The notes under the pieces were generated by a model, which searched no databases, was not told the DNA's origin, and saw only the letters and a list, made by a program, of their open reading frames with translations. This document shows, in pieces, positions 1-11,142 of a DNA stretch of 64,000 nucleotides (position 1 is its first letter; each line of letters begins with the position of its first letter). The position numbers and the translations under genes are program-made. Origin of the DNA: Xylogone sp. PMI_703 (taxonomy: Eukaryota > Ascomycota > Leotiomycetes); contig JAJTUQ010000001.1 of the NCBI GenBank assembly GCA_021399445.1, positions 496,001 to 560,000 of the forward strand. The letters are read 5' to 3'.

Positions 1-223
1 GGCAACATCAACATAAGCCGGCAGTTTTCATCCAATCCCCACTTCTCCACTGCATTTCTTCCTTCCCTTTTCTTCCTTCTTCTCACCATCCTTCTTCTCA
101 CCATCCTCTTCTTCCTCCTCCTCCTCCCTGATTCCCCTTTACTTTTGCCCTTTTTTTTCTCTCTAAAAGCAATCATAACTGCTCCCAATTGAAGAGAAAG
201 CATCGTCGATTCAGGAGGCAAAA
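1..223 (+). promoter_or_regulatory. CT-rich promoter/5' leader of the MetE-like gene
   Basis: A pyrimidine-rich tract (about 53-130) with a tandem repeat of TTCTTCTCACCATCC lies just before the first ATG. CT-rich leaders are common at strongly expressed filamentous-fungal genes. The initiator ATG at 224 sits in the context AAAATGGC, which is favourable. No TATA box was recognised. Confidence 0.45.
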
Positions 224-1638
224 ATGGCAGCTGCACCCCGCAATCCTCCCTTCCGCGCTGAGCACTTGGGCTCCCTCCTGCGACCTTCAGACTTCCTCAA
301 GAAGAGACTTGCTTTTGAGAAGGGAGAAATCACTCAGCAGGAACTCACCGCTGCTGAAGATGAAGCCATCAGCGCTGTCGTCAAGATCCAGCTCGATGCT
401 GGCTTCCGCGCCATCACGGACGGCGAGTACCGGTAGGCCAACCCCATTCTGCCACTCTTATGGTCCACTATAAGCTCCCCGTTAGTCGCGCTGGAGACTG
501 ATGTATGACTCTGAATGACAGACGTGCTGTGTTCTGGGGAACTTTCTTTGAAGAACTCCAAGGCATGACCGAGATCCGACAACCGTCCATGGATCTCTTC
601 CGTCCGTATGTCCCTGACATTGCTGGCTTCATTGAGAAGGGACACAAGCCAGGACAATCCTGTCTTTGCACAGGAAAGATCTCCCACAAGGGAACCTCCA
701 CTCTCCTCCCTCAATTCAACTATCTCAAGACTCTTGTTCCCCAGGAGAGATGGGGTGATATCAAGGTCACCATGATTGCCCCACCATGGTATCATCTGAG
801 ATACAAGGACGGCCAAGCATATCCCAAGGACGTCTATGCAAGTGATGCAGAGTATTTTGCGGACATCTCCAAGGCTGTGAGCTATGAACTGGACTTGCTC
901 TATGAAGCTGGTGCCCGAAACGTCCAGTTCGACGACCCCAACTTTGCTTGTAAGTGTCCTTTCCCTGAGCTCAATCCAGATTTTCAAGTGTATTATGCTA
1001 ACTCTCACTTTCAAGATTTCTGCTCCGAGAAGATGGTTGCAGGCTGGGAAGCCGACAAATCTAACACCCGAACTCTCGAAGAAACTTTGGATTCGTACAT
1101 TAAGAGTTACAACGACAGTATTGCCAAGCATACCAACAAGATGCATTTCGGTCTTCACATCTGCAGAGGTACGCTGCTCTACTTGATCTTGTCGCTGATT
1201 CGCTAACATAAGATTATAGGTAACTTCATGGGCTCCCGCCACTTCTCGGAAGGAGGATATGATCGCATTGCCACAAAGCTCTTCCAACATCTCAACGTCC
1301 ACACTTACTACCTCGAGTATGACACTTCCAGAGCTGGCGGGTTCGAACCACTCAAGGAGTTGCCAAAGCACAAGAATGTCATCCTAGGTGTCATTACCAG
1401 CAAGTTCCCCGAGCTCGAGAACAAGGAAGCCATGAAGGAGCGGCTTTTCTCTGCTGCGGATTTCATTGCTCAAGGAGCGGGCACCGACCGAGCTGAGGCT
1501 CTTAACAGAATTGGCGTCTCACCTCAGTGCGGTTTTGCCAGTCACGAGGAAGGTAACCTGCTAGGCTGGGAGGACATGAAGAACAAGCTGGCATTAGTGC
1601 GATCTATTGCCGATGATGTTTGGCCAGGACAGCCATAA
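224..1638 (+). CDS. MetE C-terminal-like (UROD/MetE-like) methyltransferase family protein
   Basis: Four exons (224-432, 522-949, 1016-1168, 1220-1638) join in frame to 402 aa. The protein corresponds to the C-terminal barrel of cobalamin-independent methionine synthase only; true MetE is about 760 aa. The zinc/thiol site looks complete: H260-x-C262 in a LHICRGN context, E296 in YYLEYDTSRAGG and C367 in SPQCGF. In MetE this site binds homocysteine zinc thiolate. Fungal short homologues are usually annotated as methionine synthase-like, but their substrate is not established, so I do not call it methionine synthase. Probably cytosolic: no signal peptide is seen. Introns are 51-89 bp with standard GT-AG ends. 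A 345-aa antisense reading frame across it is a shadow. Confidence 0.85.
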
Positions 1639-2116
1639 ATCCAAGGCGTTTCGGGTGTGTTGGCGTTGTAAAATTGCATGACATGGTGGACGATCTTTTG
1701 TACCAATTGGGGTTGGAGCGTAAGGGGAGCACTCAACTTTGCTGGCAAGGAGGGTGACGATGATGACTGACGGCAATATTCATTCCCAAAGGATCTATCA
1801 CAGAACTAATGGCTTTTGTATGGATGCGGGGGGAAACATGATATCCTAGGACGTTCAACCCGTCCTATGTTAATATTTCATAACAAATGATCTGAATATA
1901 ATAATCATTTGTATATTAATCCGTATGAATTTTATTATACTCAACTGTGATTCGGTTTCATTATGAAGCCTCGAATTTGGACTGAACTAAAGTAGCACCA
2001 CCCAACAACAAGGTATCTACAGGTAATGCCATCTCTCCGGATCTACATCAATGGTATTTACAACTGCAATTGACAGCAAAAACGTGTACATATCCCAGAA
2101 CATCACCACATCCTCC
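1639..2116. other. Convergent intergenic region
   Basis: The 3' ends of two converging genes face each other here. It contains AT-rich stretches around 1885-1935 suited to polyadenylation. I see no gene. Confidence 0.5.
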
Positions 2117-4404
2117 CTACCCTTCCGTACCTCCATACCTCACACCCTCTTCCGACTCTTGCCATCCCTCCACCGTATTCCCACTCTCTTCGCCATACCA
2201 CTCCTTCGTATGAATAAACGTCTCATTCCTCACCTCCCTCAGCGCCGCACTCAACCTCACGGCCTGTCTATTCCCCAACTCCCACCCAATAACCTCCAAC
2301 TTATCCGCCAGCCAAGCGCGCTGCTCCACCGGCGTCGTCCGCAAGAGCCCAGCCATGTACAGCGGCCATATCAGCAGATACGTGCCCGACATGTGCGTTG
2401 CGTTGGGGGGCATGGTCGGATGGAGCCTTTGACTCCTCGGCGATTCGAGATCGGGAGCGATATCTATATCTATATCTATATCTGTATCTATATCCTGCGA
2501 GCACGAGTTCATGTGGAAGTACACGGAGCGGCAGACTGCCGTGGTCATGTCCCTCAGGACGCTGGAAGATCGGAAGATCATGTTTTCTAGCAGGTAGGAG
2601 GGGGTGCCCGGCGAGGGAGCGTTGGAGAGCGTGCTGGAGAGGATGGTCTCGTGGATTAGGATTCGGGAGGCGCGGTAGTTGTTCCAGATTGAGGCGATCC
2701 AGAGGTCGGGGTAGAGGTCGATTGTGCCGTCGTAGGAGGTGTTGTATTTTGAGTCTGTGGTTGAGTTTGAGGTTGAAGAGGATGTGGATGTGGATGTGGA
2801 TCTTGGAGAGTTTGTCTCGTTGTCATTATTGTTGTTATATCTCCTTCTCTTGGCTCTGTTTTCAGGGAACGTGGATGGGGACGAGGATTGGGTGAGTAGA
2901 GAAGGGGATCGACTTGGGATGTCGTAGGTAATTGGTTGCCAGCTGTAGGGCAAGGTATCAGCCCATTTCCGGAGGGTCTCATCGACGGATATGAGCTTTG
3001 TGGCTATGGTGAAGGGGTCTGTGATGTTATTTGCTTTGAGCCATGCTCTTGTTGCGGTAAGGTTCTCGTTTAATACTACGAGTCTGTTTGCTGGGAGTTC
3101 ATCTGGCGGTTGAGAATATTCGGCCCAGGCCATCCATTTCTGGACCACGAAGGGGTATGGGAGTCGCAGTTGGTGACAGGCGAGTACCTGAAGGAAGATA
3201 GTTAGATATATGTTCGATTATCTAGTGGAACTGACATGCTGGTGGGGGTGGGGGGGGGGGGGGGGGGGGGGGCAGTGCTAGGATCCTGAAGTCTATCATC
3301 CCAACTTTTAAACCTCTTAATGGCTCACTTGAGTAAAGCATAATGCGATCATCTTGCAGAAATGGATAAGATTTGACTCACAACAAGCCGCCGCAATTGA
3401 AGAAACATCCGTAGCGATCTCTCACTTGTGAACTGCTCCGGCCCCCTGATTTCGATAAGGTTAATGGCACCGAGAATGTGGTAGCTCCACGCCTGCATTG
3501 CAGCTTCATCAGAAGAAGTGATAGCCTCCAACCATATTAGCATGCATACAGATTTCATACGTTCATAGAAAATAGACCCCGACTCACCTCAAAGATGCTC
3601 AACACTAAAACAGCAGCTAGTGTTTGATCACTCTTGACCTTTACTGGGTCTGCTAGAGCGCTGTTGATCAACCCTATAGCTTTCCCGTATAGCCTCCTAG
3701 CAACCACTAGGAGCCGTTCGTTGTTACTTCTATTGGCTAGACCTGCTAGCCCACTGGCTGTGATGATATTCTTAATAGGGCCATCGAATTCATCCCGCAC
3801 TTCCTCGGCATAGATGTCAGGTAAATATTCGTGGTTTCCATGTCTAATAGGTAAGACATAGTGTCCAAAGAAAAATGATATCGCCTGGTCTTCTAAGTTG
3901 GTGGACAGTGCCGGCTGAAGTATGCTGTGGTATGCCGTTGGTCGCGAGGCGATTGATTGGTCCGCATCAGCCCTGGTGCTGCTACCAGTTCGATCAATTG
4001 AATGATTTAATGCATAATTATTTTGGGTAACTTTACAGACGTTTGCATTAGTGGCACTCGCCTTCGTTATAGACGTATCTGTGTTGCTGTCGGCATCCTC
4101 GTTACTCGTCTCGTCGCTCAAAATTGCCTTTCTGGACAAAGCTGCTCGCCTCTTTTCCTGGCGCGATACGACCGATGCCGTCTGATCGCGAAAGGCTACC
4201 CCGACTTCATTGTGATAGCCTGGGCAGATCCATCCAGCTCGTGAGCATTGTGAACATGCGGGGAGACCTTCGTCGCACTGTATAGTTTGACTCGTTGAGT
4301 GATATTGGTGGAGAAAGGAGCACCATTTTATATAAACTCTGGCTTACCTTAATCTTGCGCTTCCTGCAGTTGGCGCATTTGGTGCTACGAATGATACGGC
4401 CCAT
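2117..4404 (-). CDS. Zn2Cys6 fungal transcription factor
   Basis: Four exons on the minus strand (4404-4348, 4277-3588, 3525-3382, 3187-2117) give 653 aa, all joined at phase 0. The zinc cluster spans the first intron: C10, C13, C20, C27, C30, C37 with spacing C-x2-C-x6-C-x6-C-x2-C-x6-C. The middle and C-terminal parts read like the fungal-specific regulatory region (Fungal_trans_2 type), with LGAINLIEIRG followed by VLACHQLRLPYPFV. The third intron (194 bp) is stretched by a 23-base poly-G run. The C-terminal part contains a hexanucleotide repeat translated as Asp-Ile repeats. Its target is unknown; it is one gene away from the luciferase-like monooxygenase, but regulation of that gene is only a guess. 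Confidence 0.85.
2461..2494. repeat. TATATC hexanucleotide microsatellite within coding sequence
   Basis: About 34 bases of nearly perfect (TATATC)n lie inside the last exon of the Zn2Cys6 gene. Because the unit is a multiple of three, length change keeps the frame; on the coding strand it reads as alternating Asp and Ile. Confidence 0.85.
3250..3272. repeat. Poly-G tract (23 G) inside an intron
   Basis: An uninterrupted run of G on the plus strand, preceded by GGTGGGGGT. On the coding strand of the Zn2Cys6 gene it is a poly-C run in the middle of intron 3. Such runs are prone to length error in both cells and sequencing. Confidence 0.9.
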
Positions 4405-5986
4405 TATAGCTCTTCAGCAGAGTGATAACCGTCATCAGCAATGCTCTGGAGCGGGAGTGATTGTGAGAATCGTCAGATGAGTGAGTGAGTGTCGGAGGCG
4501 TTGATTGATTATCTGGCGGTTTTGCTTTGCAGGGCGATAACCGTTCATTTGCACATCTATTGATACTCAGCGCCACAAATGGATGTCAACTTAAAAATAG
4601 ACACTTGCACGTGTGACATTCGCAATTGAATATCAGCACTCATTTGTTGAGGTCGAAACCTGCGACTGGCTGATTCTTCACTAGCACACAAACCGGTACA
4701 GTTCAAATAATACCTACAAGTAGCTTGCACATTATAATGAGTAATCCGCCAGGATATAGGAGATATGATGTTCCCCAAACCCCCCAGAAGTAACGGAAAA
4801 GAGCTTTCAGCCACGTCGGTGAGAATGGCTGAGGCAATGGCACGTCAGCACTAGCAAATGTTATGGACTAGTCGCTGAAGCTTACTTGGTTCACAGGGCT
4901 TCTACATCCGTAGGCACCACTGACCCCTACCTTGCCCCCAATTCTATTTACGGTTGATTAATTATGCGCAAGACTTATCTAGTTGCGACTAGTTTCAGTG
5001 TAGAACACGAGAGCAAAAGCGAAGAAAGGAAGAAGAACCGCGAGCTTACGTGATGTAACTCTACGTCGCTAACTCACGGGCTCGAAGACCTAGTCAGGAC
5101 AATAGTGAATGGTGATCCATAAAAATGTTCCATCCGGTAGTCTATCAGCTCGTATCGATCAGCAAACTACCGATTGTATGTTCCGACCCCAGCCAAGATG
5201 CCCCGTAACTGAGAGCCAAATCCACTAGTGTCCGATTGAATCGCTATTATCCTCCCTAGTACGTTCTTATTTTGCGCTACGGAGCTAAGTTTAAAAAACT
5301 TAACTTATGTCCGTGTATCCGCTCTCCGAAGATCTTGCGAGATTGCTCCAGGACATCTCGAAATCCAAGTAGTCCCCAATATGAATCTGAGGTAGCACTA
5401 TTGATTATAAGAGCCGGGTATTGTAGCCTAAATTCTGGGTAGAAGCGTAGTTCTAACCTATCAGTAGGAGATATGGAGCTCGCATGAAGAATTTGCTGAG
5501 CTGCTAGCTGCAGGAACACTACTGTTGACAGGTACAATATCAAGCTGTAGATTCAAATCCCGGATGAGCATAGCATTTGCTCTACCTCTCTGAGAGCTTG
5601 AATCAGGTTCTTCCTGAACATAAATGGCTTTGAGGGTCACCGGTTGCTTGTATAATTGTGAATGGTGTGATTACTAGCGAAGTTTAAAGCAGGGTTTGGC
5701 CTACTCAGTCTCCAGCTACAGGCAATCCTTGTTGGGTTTTGAAAGAAGTACACCGATCGAGAAGAGAATGTATGCATATACGAGCTTATGTTATTATTGA
5801 CAGTAGATTACATGCCATTTAAAGTTATGGCATGGGTTTCCCTCTGCCTCCTAATCAGAAGGGGCTGGGTATCCAACTTAATACATCCACACTCAAATAT
5901 TTGCACCTGCATCTACATCTACGCTCAATGTTATCCTTGCCTTGAACTTGTATGTTATTATTATGTTAAGCTGGTTATAGTGCCAT
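4405..5986. other. Gene-poor spacer
   Basis: Only short, unrelated open frames (under 90 codons) occur. It holds the 5' region of the Zn2Cys6 gene at its left side and the 3' region of the luciferase-like gene at its right. I recognise no domain, RNA gene or repeat here. Confidence 0.5.
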
Positions 5987-7318
5987 TTATTCTGAGAAAA
6001 ACTGGTTTTTAGGCCGTGGAAGACCAAGATGCTCCCGTAACGTTGATCCCTCGTAATCCTGTCGGAAGAGACCACGGCGCTGCAACTCTGGCACTAGTCT
6101 CTGAGTAACATCATCTAATCCTTGTGGCACAAAGGGGAAAACGACAGTAAAGCCGTCGCAAGCCTCTTCACCCAACCAGGTACCCATCTCATCGGCAATT
6201 GATTCAGGAGTTCCCACAAAAGCAAGCCCAGAATAGCCACCATACCGTTGTGCTAGTTGTCTGACTGTTAGCTTTTCTCTCTCCGCAAGCTGCAGCACTC
6301 CAGCACGGCTGGTTTTGCTTGCGTTGGTCTCCGGTAAATCAGTTGGTAGTGGCCCATCCGGATCGAAACCAGAAGCATCGGCGCCGAGAGCCACTGTCAG
6401 TGAAGCAAGAGCACTATCGTAGTGGACAAGGCTATCGAGCCTAAGACGTTTAGCCTTAGCCGCTTCAATAGAATCATCAACAATGATAAGTGCAGCTGGG
6501 AGAATCTTGATATGATTTCGATCCCGGCCGGCTGCAACAGCACGCCCCTTGATGTCTGTATACAATTCTTTCGCGGACTTAATGTCTCTTGGTGAGCAGA
6601 AGACGGTTTCCGCTGTTTCAGCTGCTAGCTGCCTTCCGGGCTCAGATTGACCTGCTTGAACAATAACGGGCCAGCCTTGAACCGGGCGTGCAATATTCAG
6701 CGGGCCTCTGACTTGCAGAGTCTCCCCACTATGGTTCAGAACATGCATCTTTTCAGGGTCGAAGTAGATACCACTCTCCTGGTCACGAATAAAAGCGTCA
6801 TCGGCAAAGCTATCCCACAAACCAGTCACGACATCGTAGAATTCTCGAGCGCGCTTATATCGGTCACCATGTTCCATATGTTCTTCCTTACTGAAGTTCT
6901 TCGATGACTCGGGATTTCCAGTGGTGACGATGTTCCATGCTGCTCGACCATTACTAATATGGTCTAAGGAAGCAAAACGACGGGCGATATGATATGGTTC
7001 ATCGTAGGTCGTCGACGCTGTGGCTGCGAGTCCAATCTTCTCTGTTACCCCCGCTAACGCCGAGAGCAGGGTGAAGGGCTCGAAGGAGGTCACAGTATGA
7101 CTACGCTTCAGAGCCTCGACTGGCATATTCAGCACGGCTAGATGGTCAGCCATAAAGAATGCATCAAATTTAGCATCTTCAAGCTTCTTAATAAATGACT
7201 TTAGGTGGTTCAGATTGAAATTGGCATCCGGATATGCTCCAGGATACCTCCATGCGCCAGTATGCAAGCTCACAGGCCGCATAAAAGCCGTGAGGTGCAA
7301 TTTCTTTGACTCCGCCAT
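5987..7318 (-). CDS. FMN-dependent luciferase-like monooxygenase (NtaA/SnaA/DszA type)
   Basis: A single uninterrupted reading frame of 443 aa. I start it at the ATG at 7318 (MAESKKLHLTAF), because the family begins just before the LTAFMRP strand; 29 upstream codons are open but unlike the family. The flavin-barrel features are clear: LTAFMRPVSLHTGAWRYP, FDAFFMADHL, the SALAGVTEKIGLAATAST strand, RFASLDHISNGRAAWNIVTT and a WPVIVQAGQSEPG segment. Family members use reduced FMN from a partner reductase to oxidise nitrilotriacetate, sulfur heterocycles or antibiotic precursors. No reductase is adjacent. The family is chiefly bacterial, and a lack of introns among multi-exon neighbours fits acquisition from bacteria, but that is inference. 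Substrate unknown. Confidence 0.88.
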   Translation of the reverse strand: MAESKKLHLTAFMRPVSLHTGAWRYPGAYPDANFNLNHLKSFIKKLEDAKFDAFFMADHLAVLNMPVEALKRSHTVTSFEPFTLLSALAGVTEKIGLAATASTTYDEPYHIARRFASLDHISNGRAAWNIVTTGNPESSKNFSKEEHMEHGDRYKRAREFYDVVTGLWDSFADDAFIRDQESGIYFDPEKMHVLNHSGETLQVRGPLNIARPVQGWPVIVQAGQSEPGRQLAAETAETVFCSPRDIKSAKELYTDIKGRAVAAGRDRNHIKILPAALIIVDDSIEAAKAKRLRLDSLVHYDSALASLTVALGADASGFDPDGPLPTDLPETNASKTSRAGVLQLAEREKLTVRQLAQRYGGYSGLAFVGTPESIADEMGTWLGEEACDGFTVVFPFVPQGLDDVTQRLVPELQRRGLFRQDYEGSTLREHLGLPRPKNQFFSE

Positions 7319-10047
7319 ATTAACCCCTTTACAAATATCTGTATTGGTGTGTTCTAATAGGTTAACTAAGTGAGAAGATGCGTGTATTTCTGAATATATA
7401 TCCAACCATCAGCGATTTGCTCGATTACTATTTAAGCCGCGGCACAATCCCGTATACGGCATGGGCTTACAAATGGGAGAAGGCACCTCAGAATGGAGGA
7501 ACGGTGGGGCAATCACCAACAAATGACGTCCGGATAAAATGTCAGCATTCCCCGGACAGTTGACGCCATATAGGAGTTAACAACTTTATGTCACTATTGC
7601 CGGCGCTACATGTTCATAGGCCCCTGCTTGAAGTGGTTATGAACGGTGGCTATGTTTATCTCCAGGAGGTATTCTCTTTTCAAGTCTCTCTCTTTATATA
7701 TAAAACTAGTTTGCTTGTAAAGAACGATGAAAGTTCAGTCTCTATAGATCAATTTTGCGGGCCTTATTTTGTGCCAAACAACTTCGATTCGTAAGGCAAT
7801 GGTGCATCTGCAAAATACCCCTCAATGCTACGAAAAGGGAAGTTGGTCAGCCAACCTTACTATAAGGAGCCGATGTTAATTGTTTGATTTCTCAGGTCTT
7901 ATCCTGCTATTTTGCATCCAAATTTTTCTATTTGCTAGAACCTTCGCTCACATGGTCATTTCCGCATTACCAGATGCACAGACAGCCAAGGCTCTAGCCA
8001 CTCTCATGTTCTCCCTAACTATGATATTAATGAGTAAGCATGATTTTTTACTGTAAATTAACACTGTTATGTGAGACCAGGTATTGGCTCATCGGCCTTT
8101 CATTGAATCAAGAGAACCAATGAACACGCCAACTATAAGAGGAATCCAAGGATCGGTATCACGGCGTTTACCCCAGGCCAGAACCAAATATCATGGCGAA
8201 TGGATAGCCAGGCAAGTGGAGACCTCTTTTCTTCCGATACACAGTTTATAATCATCGTTGGACACAAGAAAATAAGTAATATAGCTTCATCACTCATTAG
8301 ATCCAAACCGACCCTAGAGAAAAAGAGATTTGTTAATGGCCGACTGGAATTTCGTGGCTTGGATTGTTATTTCAGGCCTACATGATCTGGATATTTGGGT
8401 CTAGCATAGAGTTTTCTATCTTTAGTGCTTCACTTTAAAAAATGGAAATTTCTCATCCTATCAATTCATAGATAATGCATTGTAACTTGTCGTTCGTCAC
8501 CTAGCAGCGACTACTAGTGAATTTGTACCAATTCTGTCAAGAAACTATTACTTTATGAGTACATTTTCTTCTACGCACTCATCCAGAGCACTGACGAGAT
8601 AACTTCATCCATAAGATTTTATGTGGTACAATACAAGGTACCACACTGAAGCAAGCCGCTACCCTTATTGTCTAAAGGCTTTGGGAAGATTGCCTTGCAT
8701 AGCAGGAATTTGTGGACATCCATCCAAGCTCCTGGAGAGCCTCGCTATCCATTTATCCCAGCTGGACCTAGAATTTCTGGATATGATCAGTTGCTGAATT
8801 ATAGATGCCAAATCTAATTTATTCTCCTTGGTTGCTGGACTAATATTGGCCATTCACAGATTAACTGGGGTATAACGAAGCCGCAGCTTTATTTAAGATG
8901 TAATATTACTCAACCTCAGCCTGCTTTCTTCAAAGCTTTTGGTATTAATGCTTATATTGAATGCATAGTCTATCTGTTGGCATGCCTGTATGGAGAGTGC
9001 GGAGGCGGCAGTTATGGTGCCGATGTCGGTTGTAGTGTTCATGTAGTGGTCCGTGTCAAGTTGATTCAGGGACGCGCCCAAGTGGATTTAAGTATACCCT
9101 TCTGGATTCCTGGCGTCTAACGTTAGCAGGAGGTATTAACAACAATATTTGACATAACAGACCAGATTCTTTTAGAAACTGTACTGATGCAATCTCCCTA
9201 TTACGATTCGTGTTTTGTTAGAGGTCAATAACACTTTGATCAGGTACCAGGCATGTCTGAGTCAAGGGAGTGATTTGTGCAAGCTCTTCCCATTCGGAGC
9301 TTAACCCATCGTATCTTGAACAATCAGCCATAAAAGCTTACAGTTACCGGTATTGAAGATTTCAGATAAGGTCAAAGGATAATTTATAATATGGTGGTCT
9401 AATTACTAGCCTCACTACCAGAGCATCCCGTCGAACTCTGAACTCTGTTAAGCAGTAGGAGAAAACCATATACCACTTAACTCAGATAGTTTGATACTGC
9501 AGCAATTTCAAGAAGCTGGCATGGTGTCTTGTAATAAGCCCTTTACTGGATTTCTCATAATTTATTCAATTCACACTTGCCACTGACAACATTCACCAGA
9601 CATCTCTGGTATGGTAAAGACTCATCTAAGTGTTTAAGATACAACAGACTATCCTGCCACAATACATGCATTGTAATAATACAACAACTTCAAAGACTAT
9701 CAGCTTCACTAACTACAATAAACACCATATATACAATACTAAGATTAAACTTACGGGTAAGTTATTGGCAGAATTAATAGGGCGTTAAGCCCGAAACTAT
9801 TCCGAGACTTCGGCGTGTGCTCCTGGACCCCGCGCGGGGAAAAGGCCCCACTACCCGGCTCCGCATGGCCGTTACCTTTCGACAGACAGCTCATGACTAT
9901 TGTTATGCTCAACTCGTTACAAACAGAAGCATCTCCACCTTCTTCCTCTTCTTATTCTTCTAGTCAACTCATCTTCCTATACAATAATATAATATTCTTA
10001 CGGCTTTCTTTCGAATTAACTAACGTCAATTAATCTGCAACCTCATT
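7319..10047. other. Gene-poor AT-rich spacer with one solo transposon end
   Basis: A stretch of 2.7 kb without a recognisable gene; open frames are short and unrelated to known families. It contains the solo repeat end at 9045-9099. The last 270 bp are the promoter of the LRR-like gene, with a GC-rich block around 9826-9870 and CT-rich sequence around 9932-9960. Confidence 0.5.
9045..9099 (+). repeat. Solo terminal segment of the MITE family (copy 1)
   Basis: These 55 bases match 19254-19308 with a single C/T difference. The outer 20 bases, AAGTGGATTTAAGTATACCC, are the reverse complement of the left terminus of the complete element at 30740-31142. No matching opposite terminus was found nearby, so this looks like a truncated or eroded copy. 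Confidence 0.8.
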
Positions 10048-11142
10048 ATGACATCCACCTACCTCGCCAGTCAAGCGCAAACCCTCGAGTCCACAGCTGC
10101 TGTCGATCCCTCACAAGCTCAAGTTGCTCAGATCCCTCTCCAATCCTTCTCCTTGCCTACGTTTCCCGAAGAAGCATTCAAGTCAGGCCTGGGGTCATTA
10201 ATCCTCACTTCAGACGTCAAGCTCGACGAATACACTGACCTGCTGAAACAACCTTTCTCCGTTTCAGATCTTCCTTCCTCAATTAAGAGTTTAACACTCG
10301 AGCTATTTTCCTTTGGTTATCCTCCAGGGTTCCTAAAGGAATTAGGCAAAAAGCTGCCTGGGTTGAAAGTACTCACTATCTACTCGCAACTGATCGGCGG
10401 CACAACGAAAGAATCTAGCGATGATGCGGTCACATTCATAAAATCATTGACTGAACTCCAGGAGGTGCACCTGCTCGATGTATTTGCCCCGCCTTCCCTC
10501 TTTGCTGAGCTTGGCAAGTCCACGTCGTCCAATCTGAAATTACTAGAAATCAATTACACCTACCGTCACTCGGATCCGAAGTTTCTGGAGACCATTCCGA
10601 GTAAAGAAATGGTATCGTTCATTGGTCAAGGGAAAGAGCTTGTAGGTTTGACGTTGAGCATTTCTGCGCCGGATATCACGGATGATGAGGATGACATTGA
10701 GGGTACCGAGCTTGGTATTAGGCCAGTGAACAAAAAGCAAAGTGAAGGAGTGGTGCAGGCACTGACTGAGAATGGGAAGGACATAGTGCTCCTTGATTTG
10801 ACAATGTTTGAGCTATCACTGGAGGAAGTCGCGAAGGTCCTCGACACGTGTCGGAGTCTTAAGGTTATCCATATAACGGTAACCTTGGAGGACGGGTGGA
10901 AAGAGGTCTTGGATGTTCTGGGGAAAAAAGAAGGGGGATTGGAATATGTAGAAGTTGTGGGAGTACCAGGCGAGTCCATGGTAGAGCAGTTGAAGAAGAA
11001 TAATGGCGACATTGACCTAGACGAGGAACTTTTGAAGGAACTTTCCAAGCATTGCAAGGAACTCAAGGCACTCAGCCTGAGTATATTGAAAGTGAAAATG
11101 GCACAATGGGTTAAAGATAAAGATACATGGCAGAAGCAGTAG
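10048..11142 (+). CDS. Leucine-rich-repeat-like hypothetical protein
   Basis: An intronless 364-aa frame with good codon regularity. The sequence alternates Leu/Ile/Val strands and helices, for example LKVLTIYSQ, LQEVHLLDV, LKLLEINYTY, LVGLTLSIS, IVLLDLTMF, LKVIHITVT and LKALSLSIL. This spacing suggests an irregular leucine-rich-repeat fold like that following F-boxes, but no F-box is visible in the Ser/Ala-rich N-terminus. There is an acidic patch near residue 215. No signal peptide or membrane segment is seen. The function is not recognised; scaffold or binding protein is the most that can be inferred. Confidence 0.7.
   Translation: MTSTYLASQAQTLESTAAVDPSQAQVAQIPLQSFSLPTFPEEAFKSGLGSLILTSDVKLDEYTDLLKQPFSVSDLPSSIKSLTLELFSFGYPPGFLKELGKKLPGLKVLTIYSQLIGGTTKESSDDAVTFIKSLTELQEVHLLDVFAPPSLFAELGKSTSSNLKLLEINYTYRHSDPKFLETIPSKEMVSFIGQGKELVGLTLSISAPDITDDEDDIEGTELGIRPVNKKQSEGVVQALTENGKDIVLLDLTMFELSLEEVAKVLDTCRSLKVIHITVTLEDGWKEVLDVLGKKEGGLEYVEVVGVPGESMVEQLKKNNGDIDLDEELLKELSKHCKELKALSLSILKVKMAQWVKDKDTWQKQ

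Noticed and set aside
334..1371. 345-codon open frame on the minus strand
   Set aside because: It lies wholly antisense to the MetE-like exons, which carry conserved zinc-site residues and consistent introns. No family features are seen in it.
2051..2590. 179-codon plus-strand frame
   Set aside because: Antisense to the last exon of the Zn2Cys6 gene; it is extended by the TATATC microsatellite.
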